Source of the DNA: Acetatifactor muris | GTDB taxonomy: Bacteria > Bacillota > Clostridia > Lachnospirales > Lachnospiraceae | DNA length: 44,625 bases | Assembly: GCA_023663635.1 (NCBI GenBank) | Contig: JAMPHD010000022.1 | Location: 1 to 44,625 of the forward strand | Reading direction: 5' to 3' | Notes under the pieces: model-generated | The model's database searches: none | Told to the model about the DNA's origin: nothing | What the model saw: only the letters and a program-made list of their open reading frames with translations | Made by a program: the position numbers and the translations under genes | Part shown: piece after piece, positions 16,556 to 25,356 of the stretch | Numbering within the stretch: the stretch's first letter is position 1 | How the letters are laid out: each line of letters starts with the position of its first letter

Positions 16556-17902
16556 ATGATGAATGACAGAATGCATCGTAAAAAGCATAATGCGCCCCGC
16601 ACCGAACGGACGGCGGAAGAACGGCTGCTCCTGACTCTGCTGAGGGAGGCGCTGAGGGGAGAGGTCAAGGGACAATCCCCGGGATTCTCCCCGGGAGAGC
16701 CTCCCCGGGAGACACGGACGGGAGAGTCCGCAGACACTCTCCCGGAGGAGACGCGCGATTCCGCGGATTGGCAGCAGTTGATCCATATGGCGGAGAGACA
16801 TGGTGTGCTGCCTCTGCTGTATGATCAGGTTGCGGAAGGTGAGAATATGCCCGCCGATCCGGGTCGAAGGGTGACGGAGGCTGCCCGTCGGACGGTGCAG
16901 CAGAGCTATCGTCTGCTCTTTTTGAGTAAATATCTGATAGGGGAGCTGGAGCGCGCGGGGATATCCGTGATCCTGTTAAAGGGCGCGGGGACTGCGGCGT
17001 ATTATCCGGTGCCGGAGTATAGAAAGGCCGGGGACGTGGATCTTCTGCTCCTGCGGCCCGGGGAACTTACCCGTGCCGGGGAGGTGTTGGAGCGCTTGGG
17101 ATGCGTTCGCGTGGAGGAGCAGCCCTCCCTGCATCATGTGGTGTATCGGGCGGATGAAGGGATTGAGGTGGAAGTGCATACTCTGCCGGCGGAACCCTTC
17201 GACAATGCCCGCGTGAACCGATATATGGAGGAATGGGTTTCGGACTGCGCACAATATATACAGCTGGCGGATCTTATGGGGGTACGTCTGCCGGTCCCGG
17301 GGGAGGCGGATCACGCCTTTGCCCTGCTGTTACATATGTTACAGCATTTTCTTCGGTCGGGATTCGGCTTGAAACTGCTGTGTGACTGGGTGGTGTTCTG
17401 GAACCGGGAGACGGATGGAGAGACAAGGGAGCGATATCTGCGACTGGTGACGGAGAGCCGCGTCAAGGGCTTTTCCGACATGGTGACCCTGACATGCTGC
17501 AGATATCTGGGGCTGTCTAAAAAATATGTGACTTGGATGAGACTTCCTGACCGGTATGAGACGGATCTGTTTCTCTCGGAGATCCTGGAGGCGGAGGAAT
17601 TCGGAAGATCTTCCGAGGATCGCATGGTTGCGCTGCGGGGAAATAGTCCTGCGGACTATATAAGAGAATTTCACCATCAGATGTGTCTGAATTTTCCGAG
17701 AGGCAGCAGAGTCATCCCGTGTTGGCCCTTTCTGTGGCTGATCACCCTGGGGCGCTTTGTGAGGAACAATCGCAAGGTCAGAAACACTACCGGGCGGGCC
17801 ATCCTGCAAGAGGCCGGCAGACGGGGGAAGATCGCGTCCCAAATCGGATTGTTTCGGGTGGAAAAGGAAGGTTCCGGCCGGGGGAAAACGGACATCGGAT
17901 GA
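16556..17902 (+). CDS. Nucleotidyltransferase of the NTP_transf_5 type
   Basis: A 448-residue protein of the NTP_transf_5 family (PF14907 by recognition). A basic N-terminus is followed by a low-complexity linker (about 35-65) whose DNA holds two adjacent CTCCCCGGGAGA palindromes (about 16687-16712). The catalytic core has LLKGAGTAAYYP (about 140-151) and RKAGDVDLLL (about 155-164), where GDVD supplies the metal-binding aspartates. HHVVYRADEGIEVEVH follows, and the C-terminal half is helical. ATG 16556 is chosen with GGGAG 10 nt upstream. Such proteins occur beside lasso and other peptide clusters and probably transfer a nucleotide to a peptide or small molecule. The next genes encode a Cys-containing short peptide and an exporter-type ABC protein. 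The substrate is not known. Confidence 0.78.
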   Translation: MMNDRMHRKKHNAPRTERTAEERLLLTLLREALRGEVKGQSPGFSPGEPPRETRTGESADTLPEETRDSADWQQLIHMAERHGVLPLLYDQVAEGENMPADPGRRVTEAARRTVQQSYRLLFLSKYLIGELERAGISVILLKGAGTAAYYPVPEYRKAGDVDLLLLRPGELTRAGEVLERLGCVRVEEQPSLHHVVYRADEGIEVEVHTLPAEPFDNARVNRYMEEWVSDCAQYIQLADLMGVRLPVPGEADHAFALLLHMLQHFLRSGFGLKLLCDWVVFWNRETDGETRERYLRLVTESRVKGFSDMVTLTCCRYLGLSKKYVTWMRLPDRYETDLFLSEILEAEEFGRSSEDRMVALRGNSPADYIREFHHQMCLNFPRGSRVIPCWPFLWLITLGRFVRNNRKVRNTTGRAILQEAGRRGKIASQIGLFRVEKEGSGRGKTDIG

Positions 17903-17930
17903 ATGGAAAACAGGTTTCGGACGAGCGGGT

Positions 17931-17972
17931 AAACGCAGCTGTCAACAGGAAGGGGCAAACGCAGCTGTCAAC
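17931..17972 (+). promoter_or_regulatory. Doubled 16-bp operator-like repeat before the peptide promoter
   Basis: AAACGCAGCTGTCAAC occurs twice without mismatch, at 17931-17946 and 17957-17972, 26 bp apart (about 2.5 helical turns). Each copy contains the palindrome CAGCTG. The second copy ends 4 nt before the -35 box at 17977, a good position for an activator or repressor. Confidence 0.6.
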
Positions 17973-17976
17973 GGGC

Positions 17977-18004
17977 TTGACAGAGGGGCTTTTACCGGTA
18001 TAAT
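17977..18004 (+). promoter_or_regulatory. Consensus promoter of the short peptide gene
   Basis: TTGACA at 17977-17982, a 16-nt spacer and TATAAT at 17999-18004. Both boxes are perfect. The leader to the peptide ATG is about 55 nt. Confidence 0.82.
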
Positions 18005-18068
18005 ATATACTTGAAAATCTGATTTAAATGTCATGGATTCATATACTGACAGAGAAGGAGGAGTCATG

Positions 18069-18347
18069 ATGAAAGATTATAGGAAACCCGTGGTGGAAGT
18101 GTTGGATGAGTCCTGCGAGGGTGTGTACGCCGCAAGCGGAAGTCTCGCGGATAACAATAATGAGTTGAACAATGGGACGGAGAGACAGGTTTGCCGTTTT
18201 GGAAGAAGAGAAGCGAATCCCGGCTCCGATACCTGTCAGGCATGTTCTTATTCAAACGGTCTGCGGGATACGGAATTGGATGGCGAGTCCCTGTTCAGAA
18301 ATGATTTCACGGGTTGTCCGGACGGATTCCCCGTAAAAGGACAGTAA
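18069..18347 (+). CDS. Cys-containing short peptide, candidate RiPP-like precursor
   Basis: A 92-residue hydrophilic peptide starting MKDYRKPVVEVLDESCEGVYAASG. ATG 18069 has AAGGAGG (18055-18061) 7 nt upstream; ATG 18066 is also possible. The N-terminal 24 residues look like a leader ending at EGVYAASG, a pattern I recall in short Lachnospiraceae peptides but cannot check here. The remainder is Asn-, Gly- and Arg-rich with cysteines at 42, 56, 59 and 83 (plus C16 in the leader). There is no Sec signal peptide. A perfect promoter precedes it, a strong terminator follows it and an ABC transporter gene comes next. Those facts suggest a highly transcribed precursor exported by that transporter. 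No radical-SAM, PqqD or peptidase gene is nearby. Function is unproven. Confidence 0.6.
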   Translation: MKDYRKPVVEVLDESCEGVYAASGSLADNNNELNNGTERQVCRFGRREANPGSDTCQACSYSNGLRDTELDGESLFRNDFTGCPDGFPVKGQ

Positions 18348-18365
18348 AGGGAGTGTACCTACTGA

Positions 18366-18398
18366 CAGCATCACCCGCCCGGCGGGTGGTGCTGTTTT
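18366..18398 (+). terminator. Strong hairpin terminator between peptide and ABC genes
   Basis: CAGCATCACCCGCC (18366-18379) pairs with 18381-18394 with one G-T wobble, followed by TTTT at 18395-18398. It lies 18 nt before the ABC start, so most transcripts should end after the peptide gene and only some read into the transporter. Confidence 0.85.
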
Positions 18399-18416
18399 CA
18401 TGTTGGGGGAGACCTT

Positions 18417-20180
18417 ATGAACACAAGGAGCGCGTTTAACGCAGACCGCATCGGTGCCGGACGCTTACGGGAGATGTGGCGGCAGGTCAAATGGATACAG
18501 CGGTATGCCGGCAGGCATTGGAAGGCCATGATCTTCTATACTTTATTGGGGCTGTCCGGCACGTTGATCTCTCTGGGAAGCAGTCTGGTGTCCAAGAATC
18601 TGGTGGATATCATCACGGGACATGAGACAGGGAGACTGGTGAGGACTTTCTGCATGATGATCGGCATGAATATAGGCAGTTCGGTCATGGGTCAGATCAC
18701 CGATTATGTATCCGCCGGGATCAGTATGCGGGTGGACGCGGAGATCAAGACCGACATTTTTGCCAAGATCCTGGTGACGGATTGGGAGTCGCTGACGGGC
18801 TATCACACGGGAGATCTGTTGACGAGGTGGAGCACGGACGCCTCCAATATCTCCTCGGGAGTGTTGAACTTTATTCCCAATCTGGTGATCTATATTTTCC
18901 GATTCGTCAGCGCCTTTGCCGTGGTGGTATATCACGATGCCTCCTTTGCGGTGTTCGCGTTTCTGAGTATGCCGGTGACGCTGCTTTTGTCCCGCAGACT
19001 GATGCGACGGATGGTGCGCAATAATGAGCAGAATGCGGCCATGGGGGCCAAATTGTCGGGTTTTAATCAGGAGGCATTCTCCAATGTGCAGACGATCAAG
19101 GCCTTTGACCTGATCCGTCTCTATGTGCAGCGCTTAAAGGAGATTCAACAGGAATATATTTCCATGAGACTGAATTATCGGAAAATGTCCATGGCGACTT
19201 CGCTGCTCCTCACCACGGTGGCGCTGTGTGTGTCTTACTCCGCTTACGGCTGGGGAATTTATCGCGTGTGGAGCGGGGCGATCTCCTACGGCACAATGAC
19301 CATGTTTCTGAGCCTGTCTTCCACGCTGACGGGAACGCTCAACAATCTCACCTCTCTGGTGCCCACGGTCGTCTCGCTGACCACTTCCGCCGGACGTCTG
19401 ATGGACATTGTGGAGATGCCGAGAGAGGATTACGGAAGTGACGCGCAGGTGGAGGAATTTCGCGAACGATTCCGCGGGGAGGGCATCAGCCTGTATTTGC
19501 GCGATGTAAAATATGCATACGGCAACGGCACGCAGGTCTTCGGCCGGATCTCTCTGGAGGCGCATCCCCATGAGACGATCGCTCTGGTGGGGCCTTCCGG
19601 GGAGGGCAAGACCACCATGCTGCGCATCGTATTGTCTCTGCTTTTGCCGCAGGAAGGGGAGGCCCTGCTCTGCGGAGGCAACGCGGCGCCGGAGGATCCG
19701 GACGCCGTAAGCATTCCCCTGAGCGCCTCCACGCGGAAACTGTTTTCCTATGTGCCTCAGGGCAACACCCTTTTCTCGGGAACCATCGCGGAAAATATGC
19801 GCAATGTGAAGGAGGACGCCACGGACGAAGAGATCCTGCAGGTCTTGCAATCGGCCTGTGCATGGGAATTTGTGGAGAAAATGCCGGAGGGCATTCACAG
19901 CGCCGTTAAAGAGCGGGGCGGCGGCCTGTCAGAGGGACAGGCCCAACGCCTGGCCATCGCAAGGGCTCTCCTGCGCAGATCTCCCATTTTGCTCTTGGAC
20001 GAGGCCACCTCGGCATTGGATGTGGCGACGGAGCGCAGGGTACTTCGGAACATCATGCGGGATGACTATCCCCGCACCTGCATCGTGACGACCCACCGCC
20101 CCACGGTGTTGGGGCTCTGTGACCGTGTTTATATGGTGAAGGACGGGGAGTGCGTGGCGGGGGAGGAGACCTTGAGGTGA
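18417..20180 (+). CDS. ABC exporter, fused permease and ATPase
   Basis: A half-transporter of 587 residues. Six transmembrane helices occupy about 35-330, with GDLLTRWSTDASNI in the exporter-type cytoplasmic loop. The nucleotide-binding domain follows: Walker A GPSGEGKTT (about 391-399), Q-loop YVPQGNTLFSG, signature LSEGQ (about 503; canonical LSGGQ), Walker B ILLLDEATSAL (about 525) and the H-loop in TTHRP. There is no N-terminal C39 peptidase domain, so it would not itself cleave a leader. GGGGGAG precedes the ATG. The neighbouring peptide and nucleotidyltransferase suggest peptide export, which is an inference from position. Exporters of this class act as dimers, here presumably a homodimer. 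Confidence 0.92.
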   Translation: MNTRSAFNADRIGAGRLREMWRQVKWIQRYAGRHWKAMIFYTLLGLSGTLISLGSSLVSKNLVDIITGHETGRLVRTFCMMIGMNIGSSVMGQITDYVSAGISMRVDAEIKTDIFAKILVTDWESLTGYHTGDLLTRWSTDASNISSGVLNFIPNLVIYIFRFVSAFAVVVYHDASFAVFAFLSMPVTLLLSRRLMRRMVRNNEQNAAMGAKLSGFNQEAFSNVQTIKAFDLIRLYVQRLKEIQQEYISMRLNYRKMSMATSLLLTTVALCVSYSAYGWGIYRVWSGAISYGTMTMFLSLSSTLTGTLNNLTSLVPTVVSLTTSAGRLMDIVEMPREDYGSDAQVEEFRERFRGEGISLYLRDVKYAYGNGTQVFGRISLEAHPHETIALVGPSGEGKTTMLRIVLSLLLPQEGEALLCGGNAAPEDPDAVSIPLSASTRKLFSYVPQGNTLFSGTIAENMRNVKEDATDEEILQVLQSACAWEFVEKMPEGIHSAVKERGGGLSEGQAQRLAIARALLRRSPILLLDEATSALDVATERRVLRNIMRDDYPRTCIVTTHRPTVLGLCDRVYMVKDGECVAGEETLR

Positions 20181-20214
20181 CTTTTCCGCAAGATTGACTT
20201 TTCCGCGCCAAAGA

Positions 20215-20243
20215 TTTACAATTTGCGCGTTTAGGTGTATAAT
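20215..20243 (+). promoter_or_regulatory. Promoter of the GGDEF gene
   Basis: TTTACA at 20215-20220, a 17-nt spacer and TATAAT at 20238-20243, about 55 nt before the start codon. Confidence 0.7.
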
Positions 20244-20298
20244 AACGTGGTATTGTGACTTACGGCTTTGCAATCTTTCAAAGGAAGAGCATACGACT

Positions 20299-21384
20299 AT
20301 GGTTAATCCGATCAAATCTGTATTACAGCGGGGGGCGTCGTCGGAGAAATTTAAATACAATCTGTTGATCTGCGCGATCGCCGGAGTGCATGTGATCCTG
20401 GTGCTGATGTTCAGTTTTTTTCACATCCTGCCGTTGATCATTTTAAATACATGCAGTGTCTGTCTCTATGTGAGTTGCCTGATCGGCATCAAAAGAAACA
20501 AAAATCTTTTTAGGATGTTTTTGGCAACTTACCTGGAGATCATTGTGCAGTCCTTTGTGGCAACGATCTGCATCGGTTGGTATTTCGGATTCCCGCAGTA
20601 TATCATCGCGTTGGTGCCTTTCGGCTATTATATGTGTTATTCGCTGGTCGAGAGCCGGCGCAAATATGTCATAGCCACGCTGATGGGACTGGTGGCATTT
20701 GCCTCTTTCATCGGCTGCAGAATACTGTCCACATGTTTCGGCGCCTTGTATGAGCTGCATGTATCGGAAGGCGTGGAGTTGGGAATTTATATTTTTAACT
20801 CCATCTGTAATTTCGGTTTTCTCTTTTTGGTCACGATAATCTATATCGCGGAGATGCAGATGGCGACCAATAAGCTGCGCAGCCAGAACGCGATCCTGGA
20901 CAATCTGGCCAACATCGATCCGCTGACCGGATTGTATAACCGGCGCAGTATGCAGACCTTCTTGAACCGCGCGTCAGATCGGGAGGCGGAGAGACCTTTT
21001 TGTCTGGTGATGTGCGATATTGATAATTTTAAGAAGGTGAACGACACTTACGGGCATGATTTTGGCGATATCGTGTTAAGGGAGATCGCGCAGATCATAC
21101 AGAGACAGGTTAAAGAGTACGGACAGGTGTGCCGGTGGGGCGGCGAGGAGATCCTGCTGCTGATCGGCGGCAGTCTGGAGCAGGCCTGTGAGATCGCCGA
21201 GAGTATCCGGCAGGATGTAAGTGCGTTTGATTTTGTGATGGAAGACCTGACGATCCACTGTTCCATCACTATCGGTGTCGCCCTGCACCGGTTGGGGGAG
21301 ACCATCGACAATACCATCACCCATGCCGACAACAATTTGTATTATGGAAAACGCAACGGCAAAAATCAGGTAGTATCGGAGTAG
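20299..21384 (+). CDS. Membrane-bound diguanylate cyclase (GGDEF)
   Basis: A 361-residue protein with about six membrane helices (about 20-195) and a C-terminal GGDEF domain (about 205-361). The domain has [29 protein letters not shown] and the active-site motif WGGEEI (near 280, a GGEEF variant). It should make cyclic di-GMP from two GTP at the inner membrane face. The product-inhibition RxxD motif expected just before GGDEF reads KEYG, so feedback inhibition is probably absent. ATG 20299 has AAAGGAAGAG upstream; a longer in-frame start at 20194 overlaps the promoter and is rejected. The membrane part may sense an unknown ligand. Confidence 0.9.
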   Translation: MVNPIKSVLQRGASSEKFKYNLLICAIAGVHVILVLMFSFFHILPLIILNTCSVCLYVSCLIGIKRNKNLFRMFLATYLEIIVQSFVATICIGWYFGFPQYIIALVPFGYYMCYSLVESRRKYVIATLMGLVAFASFIGCRILSTCFGALYELHVSEGVELGIYIFNSICNFGFLFLVTIIYIAEMQMATNKLRSQNAILDNLANIDPLTGLYNRRSMQTFLNRASDREAERPFCLVMCDIDNFKKVNDTYGHDFGDIVLREIAQIIQRQVKEYGQVCRWGGEEILLLIGGSLEQACEIAESIRQDVSAFDFVMEDLTIHCSITIGVALHRLGETIDNTITHADNNLYYGKRNGKNQVVSE

Positions 21385-21421
21385 AGTTTTGTGTCATCCG
21401 CGGGATGAAGTGAGAGGATAT

Positions 21422-22291
21422 ATGGGAATCATCAGGACCCAAAATTTGACCTATGAATATATCAGGCGGGACGAGGAGGGGAATGTGGAGGGCATTACCA
21501 CTGCGGTGGACGATGTCACTCTGGATGTCCGTCCGGGGGAGTTTATTGCCATCCTGGGGCACAACGGCTCCGGCAAATCCACTCTCGCCAAGCATATCAA
21601 CGCCATTCTCCACCCCACGGAGGGGACGGTTTGGGTGGACGGCAAGGATACCTCCGATGAGGACGCGGTCTGGGATATCCGCCGGACGGCCGGCATGGTG
21701 TTTCAAAATCCCGACAATCAGATCATAGGTCAGGTTGTGGAGGAGGACGTGGGATTCGGCCCTGAAAATATGGGTGTGCCCACGGCGGAGATCTGGGAGC
21801 GTGTGGAGGAGAGTCTGCGGGCCGTGGGAATGTACGCGTATCGCAAGCACTCGCCCAACAAGCTCTCCGGAGGACAGAAACAGCGTGTGTCCATCGCGGG
21901 TGTGTTGGCCATGCATCCCAAGTGCATCATTTTGGATGAGCCCACGGCCATGTTGGATCCCAACGGCCGCAAGGAGGTCATAAGGGCGGTCAGGGCTTTA
22001 AATGACGTGGAGAAAATGACGGTCATCCTGATCACGCATTACATGGAAGAGACGATCCACGCGGACAGGATCCTGGTCATGGACAATGGAAAGATCGCCA
22101 TGGAGGGGACTCCCGCGGAAGTGTTTGCCCAAGTGGAGCGCCTGAAAGAGTTGCGGCTGGATGTGCCGCAGGCGACGCTTTTGGCATATGAACTGCGCAA
22201 GCGGGGTTTGGATCTGCCGAGAGGGATACTCACTGCCGGGGAACTGGTGGATGCATTGCGGAAAGGAAGATTATCTTGTCCATCATCTTAG
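21422..22291 (+). CDS. ecfA1: ECF transporter ATPase A1
   Basis: One of the two ATPases of the energy-coupling factor module that powers vitamin and metal uptake with exchangeable S components. The 289-residue protein has Walker [11 protein letters not shown]-loop QNPDNQIIG, signature LSGGQKQR, Walker [14 protein letters not shown] and the H-loop in [11 protein letters not shown] 21422 has GAGAGGA just upstream. The stop overlaps the start of ecfA2 by 16 nt. Genes ecfA1-ecfA2-ecfT-truA form one tight operon. Confidence 0.94.
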   Translation: MGIIRTQNLTYEYIRRDEEGNVEGITTAVDDVTLDVRPGEFIAILGHNGSGKSTLAKHINAILHPTEGTVWVDGKDTSDEDAVWDIRRTAGMVFQNPDNQIIGQVVEEDVGFGPENMGVPTAEIWERVEESLRAVGMYAYRKHSPNKLSGGQKQRVSIAGVLAMHPKCIILDEPTAMLDPNGRKEVIRAVRALNDVEKMTVILITHYMEETIHADRILVMDNGKIAMEGTPAEVFAQVERLKELRLDVPQATLLAYELRKRGLDLPRGILTAGELVDALRKGRLSCPSS

Positions 22292-23124
22292 ATCATGTCA
22301 ATTACATATACGGAGAGGACACCCCCATGGCGGTGCATGCGCTGAAGGATATCTGTCTGCAGATACCGGACGGGCAGTTCGTGGGCATCATCGGGCACAC
22401 CGGCTCCGGCAAATCCACGCTGATGCAGCATTTAAACGGTCTGGTGCGCGCCACGGACGGCCATATCTATTACAATGGCGAGGACATCTATGACGATGAC
22501 TATGATATGAAAAAACTGCGCGGCAAGGTGGGATTGGTGTTCCAATATCCGGAGCATCAGTTGTTTGAGATCGACGTCTTCACGGATGTCTGTTTCGGAC
22601 CGAAGAATCTGGGTCTCTCCAAAAAGGAGACGGAACTTCGCGCCTATGACGCCCTGCGGAAGGTGGGACTGCCGAATGAGCTGTTCTATCAGTCGCCCTT
22701 TGAACTCTCCGGCGGCCAGAAACGTCGGGTGGCGATCGCGGGAGTATTGGCCATGAAACCGGAGGTGTTGATCCTGGATGAACCCACGGCGGGACTGGAT
22801 CCCAAGGGACGGGACGAGATCCTCACACAGATCAAGCGGCTGCAGACGGAGACGGGAATGACGGTCCTGTTGGTGTCTCACAGTATGGAGGATGTGGCGG
22901 AATATGTGGATCGCATCATTGTGATGAACCGGGGCAGCGTGCTGTTTGACGATACGCCGCGCGAGGTGTTTGCGCATTATAAGGAGTTGGAGGAAGTGGG
23001 GCTTGCCGCCCCGCAGGTCACATATATCATGCATGAATTGAAGGAGAGCGGTCTGGATGTGGATGCCTCAGTCACCACCATAGAGGAGGCCGCCAATGAG
23101 ATCCTGCGGGTGTTGCGCAAGTGA
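22276..23124 (+). CDS. ecfA2: ECF transporter ATPase A2
   Basis: The second ECF ATPase, 282 residues, pairing with EcfA1 and the T component. Walker [11 protein letters not shown]-loop QYPEHQLFE, signature LSGGQKRR, Walker [13 protein letters not shown] and LVSHSMED are present. The start is a TTG at 22276 with AAAGGAAGA 6 nt upstream, inside the last codons of ecfA1. The 16-nt overlap favours coupled, one-to-one synthesis of the ATPase pair. Confidence 0.93.
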   Translation: MSIILDHVNYIYGEDTPMAVHALKDICLQIPDGQFVGIIGHTGSGKSTLMQHLNGLVRATDGHIYYNGEDIYDDDYDMKKLRGKVGLVFQYPEHQLFEIDVFTDVCFGPKNLGLSKKETELRAYDALRKVGLPNELFYQSPFELSGGQKRRVAIAGVLAMKPEVLILDEPTAGLDPKGRDEILTQIKRLQTETGMTVLLVSHSMEDVAEYVDRIIVMNRGSVLFDDTPREVFAHYKELEEVGLAAPQVTYIMHELKESGLDVDASVTTIEEAANEILRVLRK

Positions 23125-23136
23125 TACGGGAGTGCT

Positions 23137-23937
23137 ATGTTAAGGGATATTACACTGGGACAATATTATCCGATTGAATCGGTCATACACAGGTTGGATC
23201 CCCGCGTGAAACTGGGGGGGACCATCCTCTATATCATCTCCCTTTTTTTGTTCAAAAATTTTGCGGGATATCTGTTGGCGGCCCTGTTTCTGGCACTGGT
23301 CATCAGACTTTCCAAGGTGCCGTTCCGCTTTATGGTCAAGGGCATGAAGAGCATTCTGATCCTGTTGCTGTTCACGGTGGCGTTTAATCTGTTCCTCACG
23401 CCCGGAACGGCGGTGGTGCGGATCTGGAAACTGACCGTCACTTGGGAGGGGATCGTGATCGCCCTGACCATGGCGGTGCGGTTGACGCTGCTCATCATCG
23501 GTTCCTCGGTGATGACGCTGACGACCACGCCCAACAATCTGACGGACGGCATGGAGAAGATGTTGCGGCCGCTTAAAATTTTCAAGATACCGGTGCATGA
23601 GGTGGCCATGATGATGTCCATCGCGCTGCGGTATATCCCGATCCTCTTGGAGGAGACCGACAAGATCATGAAAGCTCAGATGGCCAGAGGGGCGGATTTT
23701 GAGAGCGGCAATCTGTTCAGGAGAGCCAAAGCCATGGTGCCGCTGTTGGTGCCGCTGTTCATATCGGCCTTTCGCCGCGCCAATGATCTGGCTATGGCGA
23801 TGGAGGCCAGATGCTACAGAGGTGGGGAGGGGCGCACCAAGATGAAACCTCTGATCTATCGAAAGAGAGATTACATGGCGTATCTGACGATCCTGCTCTA
23901 TCTGGCGGTGAGCATCGGCATGGGAGGTTTGGGATAA
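23137..23937 (+). CDS. ecfT: ECF transporter transmembrane component T
   Basis: The membrane scaffold that connects the two ATPases to the substrate-binding S protein. The 266-residue protein has about five or six membrane helices. The two coupling motifs are visible: MARG in MKAQMARGADFES, and ARCYRGG in MAMEARCYRGG. The family start pattern HRLDPRVKL is present. A GGGAG lies upstream. The stop TAA shares one base with the truA start. Confidence 0.93.
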   Translation: MLRDITLGQYYPIESVIHRLDPRVKLGGTILYIISLFLFKNFAGYLLAALFLALVIRLSKVPFRFMVKGMKSILILLLFTVAFNLFLTPGTAVVRIWKLTVTWEGIVIALTMAVRLTLLIIGSSVMTLTTTPNNLTDGMEKMLRPLKIFKIPVHEVAMMMSIALRYIPILLEETDKIMKAQMARGADFESGNLFRRAKAMVPLLVPLFISAFRRANDLAMAMEARCYRGGEGRTKMKPLIYRKRDYMAYLTILLYLAVSIGMGGLG

Positions 23938-24698
23938 TGGACGCATCCACAAGACGCGTGAGACTGAAGGTGGCCTATGACGGGACCAACTATCACGGTT
24001 GGCAGATACAGAACACCGGCATTACCATTGAGAGTGAATTGAACCGTTGTCTGACGGAGCTGTTTGGGGAACCGATCACGGTGACCGGGGCCGGCAGAAC
24101 GGATTCCGGGGTGCATGCCCTGGGGAATATAGCCGTATTTGACACAGGGACGAAGATGCCGGCGGACAAGATCGCCTACGCGCTCAATCAGCGCCTGCCG
24201 GAGGATATCAGGATCCAATGCTCCGAGGAAGTGGCGCCTGACTGGCACCCGCGCCGCCGCGTGAGCCGCAAGACTTATGAGTACCGAATATACAGGGGGA
24301 CGTTCCCCCTGCCCACCAGGAGATTATACAGCCTTTTTACCTATAAAAAGTTGGATGTGGAGCGTATGCGGGAGGCGGCCGCGTATCTGGTGGGTGAGCA
24401 TGATTTTAAGAGCTTTTGTCAGGTGGGAGCGCAGGTGGAGAGCACCGTGCGCACCATCCATGAGCTGACGGTGGAGGAGCAGGGCGCGGAACTGGTCATC
24501 CGGGTCTGCGGCAACGGCTTTCTCTATAATATGGTACGGATCATTGCGGGAACTCTCCTGGAGGTGGGAGAGGGCAAGAGGATGCCCCGGGATATGCGGG
24601 TGATCCTCGACAGGAGGGACAGGGCGGCGGCCGGGCCCACGGCGCCGGCTCACGGGCTGACGATGATCGGGATCGTGTATCCGGAAGAAGAACAGTGA
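23937..24698 (+). CDS. truA: tRNA pseudouridine synthase A
   Basis: Converts uridines 38-40 of the tRNA anticodon arm to pseudouridine. The protein has 253 residues. The catalytic aspartate lies in GAGRTDSGVHA, after YDGTNYHGWQIQ. Later motifs are RRRVSRKTYEYRIY, HDFKSFCQVG and GNGFLYNMVRIIAGTLLEVG. The start (TAATG overlap with ecfT) is fixed by this last-gene coupling. It sits between the ECF genes and rplM, a common Firmicutes order. Confidence 0.95.
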   Translation: MDASTRRVRLKVAYDGTNYHGWQIQNTGITIESELNRCLTELFGEPITVTGAGRTDSGVHALGNIAVFDTGTKMPADKIAYALNQRLPEDIRIQCSEEVAPDWHPRRRVSRKTYEYRIYRGTFPLPTRRLYSLFTYKKLDVERMREAAAYLVGEHDFKSFCQVGAQVESTVRTIHELTVEEQGAELVIRVCGNGFLYNMVRIIAGTLLEVGEGKRMPRDMRVILDRRDRAAAGPTAPAHGLTMIGIVYPEEEQ

Positions 24699-24708
24699 AA
24701 ATTAGCAC

Positions 24709-24737
24709 TTGACATGCCGGCTTGGATATCATATAAT
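24709..24737 (+). promoter_or_regulatory. Consensus promoter of rplM-rpsI
   Basis: TTGACA at 24709-24714, a 17-nt spacer and TATAAT at 24732-24737. A perfect housekeeping promoter, right after truA. Confidence 0.85.
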
Positions 24738-24739
24738 AT

Positions 24740-24902
24740 ACAACTGTGACAGTGTTTAGAAATGCGGCGTCAAAGCCCCGACAAAGCATTTTCAATACAG
24801 CAATACATTGTGTCTGTCCCGGGAACACGCGCAAGGTAGCCGGACATCTGCCGAACGCGGGGGAATGGGACCAAACCGCAAAAGTAACATGGAGGAAACA
24901 GC
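24740..24902 (+). promoter_or_regulatory. Long 5' leader of rplM, possible L13-type autoregulatory RNA
   Basis: About 160 nt lie between the promoter and the rplM start. The segment around 24800-24880 has paired GC blocks (for example GTCCCGGG with downstream CGCGGGGGAATGGGAC). Ribosomal-protein leaders are often bound by one of their own products, but I cannot match this to a specific family. Confidence 0.4.
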
Positions 24903-25331
24903 ATGAAAACATTTATGGCTAGTCCGGCTACAATCGATAGAAAATGGTATGTAGTAGACGCAACAGGCATGACTCTCGGCCGTCTGGCATCTGAGGTTGC
25001 CAAGGTTCTGAGAGGTAAGAACAAACCCATCTTTACCCCTCATATGGACACCGGCGATTATGTGATCGTGGTCAACGCTGAGAAGATCAAAGTGACCGGC
25101 AAGAAACTGGATCAGAAGATTTACTATCACCACTCCGAGTATGTGGGCGGCATGAAAGAGGCTACCCTGAGAGAGAAACTTGCCAAGAAACCCGAGCAGG
25201 TTGTGGAGCTTGCGGTCAAGGGAATGCTTCCCAAGGGACCTTTAGGAAGACAGATGTTCACCAAACTGCATGTATATGCGGGACCTGAGCATAATCACGC
25301 TGCACAGCAGCCTGAAGTGCTCACATTCTAA
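24903..25331 (+). CDS. rplM: 50S ribosomal protein L13
   Basis: A structural protein of the large ribosomal subunit, 142 residues, the normal length. Typical segments are the [16 protein letters not shown] start, [24 protein letters not shown] and [18 protein letters not shown] precedes the ATG. The gene is co-transcribed with rpsI from a consensus promoter. Confidence 0.97.
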   Translation: MKTFMASPATIDRKWYVVDATGMTLGRLASEVAKVLRGKNKPIFTPHMDTGDYVIVVNAEKIKVTGKKLDQKIYYHHSEYVGGMKEATLREKLAKKPEQVVELAVKGMLPKGPLGRQMFTKLHVYAGPEHNHAAQQPEVLTF

Positions 25332-25356
25332 AGGACGGGAAGGAGGATAATAAATC

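Noticed and set aside
17931..17972. CRISPR-like repeat near the peptide promoter
   Set aside because: Only two 16-bp copies with a 10-bp gap; a promoter-proximal operator fits better.
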